A DNA stretch of 37,242 nucleotides from contig CAYLNK010000026.1 of assembly GCA_964384675.1 (NCBI GenBank), positions 1 through 37,242 on the forward strand, in the 5' to 3' direction. The number at the start of each line of letters is the position of its first letter. The stretch's first letter is position 1. The position numbers were made by a program, and so were the translations under genes. The stretch is from CAYLNK01 sp964384675 (GTDB lineage Bacteria > Acidobacteriota > Thermoanaerobaculia > UBA5066). A model generated the notes under the pieces. That model was given only the letters and a program-made list of their open reading frames with translations. It was not told the origin of the DNA and ran no database searches. This document shows, in pieces, positions 30,101 through 36,100 of this stretch.

Positions 30101-33100
30101 CGGCCTCTATGCGCCTTCTCAGGACGAGGCCCCGCCGTCGTCGGGGCCTCCGCCTTCGGGACCGTACCCGGAGCTGCGTCCGACCAGCCTTTTCGTCCCG
30201 CTCGGCATCCCGCTGAGGAAGACCCCCGAGACCGAGAGGCTCCCCACGAACAAGAAGCTCGACGAGAAGAGGGCGACGGCGGCCTTCAAGCTGCGCATCG
30301 CGCTCCCCGGAGACTTCGGAGACACCCTCGTCGCCAAGGTCCAGAGCCTCAGGGAGAAGCCTCAGCGCCACCGCCTGGCCGAGAACGAGGTCGGGGCGGC
30401 CGTGGGCATTCCGGGCGGGCCGCTCTGGCCGAAGAACGAGGTCTTCGTCACACTGAAGAGGCTCGGCCAGGCCCAGGCGTCCGAGACCCCCGCGGGCCCG
30501 GCCGGTGCCCAGTGGGTGGGGGAGCGAGGCCGCCTCTCCTCGATCTACAACCTCTACGAGTCCAGGGAGGTCGTCCTCCTTCTCGCCGACCCGAGGGCGA
30601 AGGCGGGCTACACCCTCCAGAAGCTCCCCGACACCACGAGCCCGGACGGCCCATCGGTCGACCAGGCGGCCGACGAGGAGACGCAGTGCCGCCGCTGCGA
30701 GCGGCCGAAGTACCTGCAGCGCCTGATCGACGACGGCCGTCTCACCGCGTCCGACATCAAGGAGCTCCTGGTGGCCGGCCCGTACGTGAGGGCCTACATC
30801 GGAAGGACGCCGACGGATGCCGGCGACCCGAGCCTCGACATCCCGCCTGACCCGAACGGCGCCACGCAAGGCGCCACGGCGTTCTTCGCGGCCGCGGGGG
30901 ATGGGTACCGCGCGCCGGTCGGGGTCGCCGAGATGAGCGGCTTCGCCGACGAGGTCCCGTCGCCCACGCAGGTCTCCCTCACCGAGCCGGTCCTCAACCC
31001 GGCCAAGTGGGAATCGGGCGAGCACGGCGTCGACGTCCTTCTCGGCTCGGGCGAGGTCCAGCTCACCGAGACCGACTACCGGAAGGAAGGGCGCGGCCTC
31101 GACTTCAGCTTCGATCGTGCTTACCGCTCGGGCCTCCTCGGCTACTCACCCCTCGGCGCCGCGGGCTTCACCTCGCCCCTCTTCTCGCACCTGCGTATCG
31201 TCAAGCTTTACGGTGACGGCGAGGCGCCGAGGTCGGCGAATGCCGACCCGGCGTCGACCCCGCTCACGAGCCTCGTCGACGTCCCCGAGCTCGTCGAGTA
31301 CCACGACGGGCTCGGCCACGTCTTCCGCTTCCTCAGCAAGGGCACCACCGGCTTCGAGGACCCGTCGCAGTGCCAGCCGCAGAGCCAGACCCCGAGCCAG
31401 GCCCCGTGCGTCCTGCGCTGTCCCGGCGGATACGACGGAGATCTGCAGGCGAGCTACTGCGCTCCCAAGGGTCTCTACCTGAGGCTGCAGAAGCTCGACG
31501 GCGGGCGCTGGCGCCTGATCACACCGCAGCACAGCGCGCAGGTCTTCGATCACAGGGGGCGGCTCGTCGAGATCAGGGACCGCTTCCGCCGCGACGGCGA
31601 GGATCCCCAGAAGCAGGGCAACACCATCCAGCTCTCCTACGACGGCTTCTCGAGCCTCGTGGAGGTGGAGGACGACTACGGGCGCGTCCACCGGCTCGCC
31701 TACTTCGACAGCCCGGCGGATGACGGAGCGCAGTACGGCCTCCTCAAGACCCTCACGGACGCGGCCGGGCGCGAGCGCCGGTACGTCTTCACCGGGCCAG
31801 GGAACCAGCGCAGCGAGAGGAAGCTCCTCTCGGTCGTCTTCCCGACGGTTTCGAGCCCGGCCGGTCCCACGCACACCACGCCGACGACCAAGTACGACTA
31901 CGCCTCTCTGGCGCTGACGCCGACGGCCCCGCTGCACGGCGCCTTCTCCGACCTCAGGCTCGCCTCGATCACGCTCCCGTCCGGCACCGTCCCGCGGGTC
32001 GGCTTCGACTGGCTGTCGAGCGGGCGGCTCTCGGCCCTGAGGGTCCCGTCGGGCGCCGGGACGATCGCCTGGGGCACGCTCACGACGACCCCCGACAGCC
32101 TGCCTGCCACATCGGCGACCGTCACGCTCGCCTTCGGCCACGAGAAGCGTTTCAAGCTGACCCCGGGTGGGCACATCGAGGAGAGCGAGGAGACCCTGCC
32201 CGCCCTGAAGCGAGGGGACGACACGCCCACGGCCGCCGAGAGCTGCTGCCCGGCCGTAGCGGTCAAGACGGTCTACGGCTACAAGGGCGATGGTCGGCTC
32301 GAGACGATCACCTTCGCCGACGGCCTCGTGACGAAGAGGACCTACGACGAAGGGGACCGCCTCTCGCGGCTCGACGTCAAGGACGAGTCGAAGGTGGGCG
32401 CCTCTGGGAACGCGGCGACGCCCGGCTCGCGAACCACCCGCTACACCTATCGGGAGAGTGTCCTCGAGACGCTGACGGACCCGCTCGATCGGGTCACCCG
32501 CTTCCCGCTCCCGGACCTTTCGGCTTCCAGCGTCCCCGGCGGCTTCTTGGCGGACCAGGTCGGGCACAAGACCGACTACGACGCGCACGGCCGGCCGACG
32601 AAGTGGGTCGCCGACGGCGGATCGGGAGCGACCCCGAGCGTCGTGCCGAGCTATGGCCCGAACGCTCGCGGCCAGGCGGAGAAGGGCTATCTCGAGCTGA
32701 CGAAGTCGGGTGTCGTCACCGAGCACCTCGATCACGAGGCCCTGACGGGGAACGTCACCTTCAAGAAGACCAGCTGGGGCCTCGCCGAGGAGATGACCTA
32801 CGACGCCTGGGATCGCCTCGTCTCCGAGAAGACCATCCCCGGCGCCGTCATCGGCGGGCTCCAGTTCGCCCCGAGAGAGAGCCAGCGCGGGTATGACGCC
32901 GCGGGGCACCTGAAGGTCGAGAGAAGCCTCCAGACCTTCGCGTCCGGACAGGCCTGGGTCGAGACGAGCTACGACTACAACCAGAGAGAGCAGCTCACGA
33001 AGGTCACGAGGACTCACCTTGCCGACGAGAGCGGCACGGGCTTCGTGAGCTCCTCGATCGACTACGGCTACACCTCCTCGGGCCTTCTGCGGACCGTGAC

Positions 33101-36100
33101 GACACAAGAGGGGCTCGTCACGACCTATGCCTACGACAGCGCCGGCCGGCAGGTCAGCGCGACGGAGGGGGCGGGCGCCCGGCTCCTTCGCTACGACGAG
33201 CGGGGTCGGGTCGTCCTCTCGACGGATGGGCACGAGGGCGTCTCCCGCGTCCGATACAACGCCTTCTCCGAGCCGTACCACGAGGAGATGGCGGACGGCT
33301 CGCACCTGCTACGGGACTTCGACGCGGCGGGGAATCTCAAACGAGAGAGGCACGCCGCCACCGCGAGCCCGCCTTCAGGAAGCCTCTTCTCGGACACCGA
33401 GTACCAGGTCAACAGCTTCGGCAAGCTCGCGGCCAAGGTCGAGCACCTGGCGCCGGCCGCAGGCGACCGAACGGAGGCCAAGCGGACGACGGCGATCAAG
33501 TACGACGCGGCCGGCCGGCTCGAGATTGTCGCCATCACGGGGGACTCGGGGTCCCCTGCCCGAACGCCTGGGCTTCGCACGTCGACGATCAAGTACGACG
33601 AGGCCAACCGTGTCACGAGCCGTGTGAACGTCGGCAGCAACGACGAGGAGACCTTCTTCTACACGGCGAATTCTCCGTGGGCCGAGAGGGTCAAGTACCG
33701 CGAGACGTCGCCGGGAGGCTCCTCGCAGGAGACCACCTTCACGCGCGACGCCCTGGGGCGCGTCGTACTGGAGTCGACGGTCGATTCCGGGGGCCTCTCG
33801 ACGCTTCGGGCGATGACCTACGACGAGGTCGGCAACCCCGTCTCCATCCTGACGGGGGGTGGCACGACGCTGGGCCTCGCCTGGGATGGCGACGGCAAGC
33901 TCGTCTCCAGGAAGGGTCCGGCCGCCGGGGCCGAGCTGCGTCTCGGCTATGACAGGGACGGCAGGACCAGGAGACGCCACGTCGTTTCCGAGACCGGCTC
34001 CTGGGACACGACCTTCGAGTACGGGGACCAGCAGAAGCGCCTGACCCGGACCACCTACCCCGACGGCACGGCCGAGGAGGTCCTCCTCTACGATCCGGAC
34101 GACACCGTCAGGACCTGGACGACGCGCTACGGGCACACCGTCACCAACACGTACGACCGGGCCAACAACCTCCGCACGATGACGCCTTCGGGTGGGCCGC
34201 CGGAAGTCGTCGCGTACGGCATCGGCATCGGGTACGACGAAGCGTCGCGGCCGACGTCGTGGACGAAGACGGGACGCCCGCTCGCCGAGATCTCGGTCCC
34301 CGCGCCCGGCTACGACATGGGCGGGCGGCCCTCGGCCTATTCGCTGGGCCTCGCCGCGACCGTCGCGCGCAAGTACGACGCGTTCGACAATCTCGAAGAG
34401 GCGATCGTCTCCTCGGGCGACATCGCCGGCGACCCCCAGCTCGGCACACCGGACTTCCTCATGGAGTGGAACGACGTCGATCGGCGCACGAGATCGACGT
34501 ACCTGAGGGGCGTGAATACGGCCCTGCCCGGGGTGACGATCGAGCGGGCCGGTCGCGGGAACCTCCTCTCCATCGTCACCAACCCGACCAGCGCCAACGG
34601 CGGCATCCGCTATCGCACCTCGCGCATCTACGAGGGGCCGGGACGGCCGGCGACACAGGTCTTCTCGGTCGAGAGGTCGAGCGGCACGAGTGACATGGGC
34701 GCCTTCGGGTACGGCTACCGCACCGGTGACGGCTACAAGGAGGCCCGCACCGCGACCAGCAACCTCGACAACATTCTGACCGGTCTCGGCTTCAAGTGGA
34801 GCCCGGATGGCGGGCTGCGGCTCGGCTCGGCGGTGGCGGGCACGGGGCTCAGCGGGTCGAGCGGCGAGACCTTCGGCTACACGTACGGAAAGGGAGACGA
34901 GCTGGGCCAGAAGTGGCAGGTCCAAGACGCGCACGTCGACACTCAGACGGCCGGTGCGTCGGGCCGAGTGGTTTCCCAGGATGGGCGCGCCTTTACCCAT
35001 GACGCGGTGGGGAACCGCACCGAGGACGACCGCTACAAGTACACGTGGACCTGGCGGGGCGAGCTGGCGTCGGTGACGGTCAAGGAGAGCTGGCCTTCGG
35101 ACAACGGTGGCCCGGTCCTCGTGCCCAGGAACGCCGGGGAGAAGATCGACTTCGAGTACGACGCCTTCGGCAAGCTCATCGAGAGGGTGCACCGCGGGCC
35201 TCTGCCGCCCGACCAGACGGACGACTCCCAGCGTGCGGTCCAGGGGAGGCGGAGCTACCTGTGGCAGGGAGACGACCTCCTCGTCGAGGTGGAGAAGCAG
35301 CCGACGGGCGAGCCGAGATGGAGGAAGGTCTACGCACCGGGAGCCGAGACCGAAGCGGGGCAGATGCGGGTCGAGATCTTCGACCCGACCCCCGACGTGA
35401 AGGTCTTCAGCTTCGTGCGTGACGAAGAGGGGAACGTCGTCGGCGTGGTGGACGAGGAGGCCGGGACCTCTGAGACCGCCAAGGCGCCGATCCCGATGCG
35501 GATCCTCTACGCCCCGCACGGTGAGGCGCACCTGGAGAAGGGGCCCGAGCTTCGGGAGGCCCGCTTCGACTCACAGATCACCGAGATCGACGGCATCGTC
35601 CAGAACCCGCCGAGCCCGGCCCCGAACGAGACGCTGCCAGGCGCCATGCTCTTCGTGCTCTCGATCCCGCTGGACGACGCGACCCTTGCCCAGGGCCTCA
35701 CCGTCGAGAAGAGCACGGGACAGGGCTTCGTCCCGATCGGCTCACCGGAGGTCGTCGTCAAGAGGGACCCTCTGGACCTGACCACGATCGTCGTGATGCC
35801 GAAGGACGGCTGGCCGAAGGCCTCGGAGTACCGGATCACGCTGAAGCCGCAGCTGAAGGACTACCTCGACCGGGCCTTCAGCTCACCGACGCCGGAGCCG
35901 CCGTACCCGAGCTACGAGGTCGTTCTAGGCGTGCCGGCGGACGGCGTGACGGCGCCCTACTACGCCAAGAAGTACCCGGCCGTCTACGACACCTTGCGCG
36001 CGGCAGGGGAGGACCTCGGCGGCAAGATCCCGGGCGGGCAGCCCTTCCTCTTCCGCTCCGGCTGGACGGACCCGGTGGCCGGGCTGACGTACCTGGACGG

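Noticed and set aside
30673..30720. CRRCERPKYL as a zinc-binding motif
   Set aside because: Only one CxxC pair is present with no second pair nearby, which is too little to support a zinc site.
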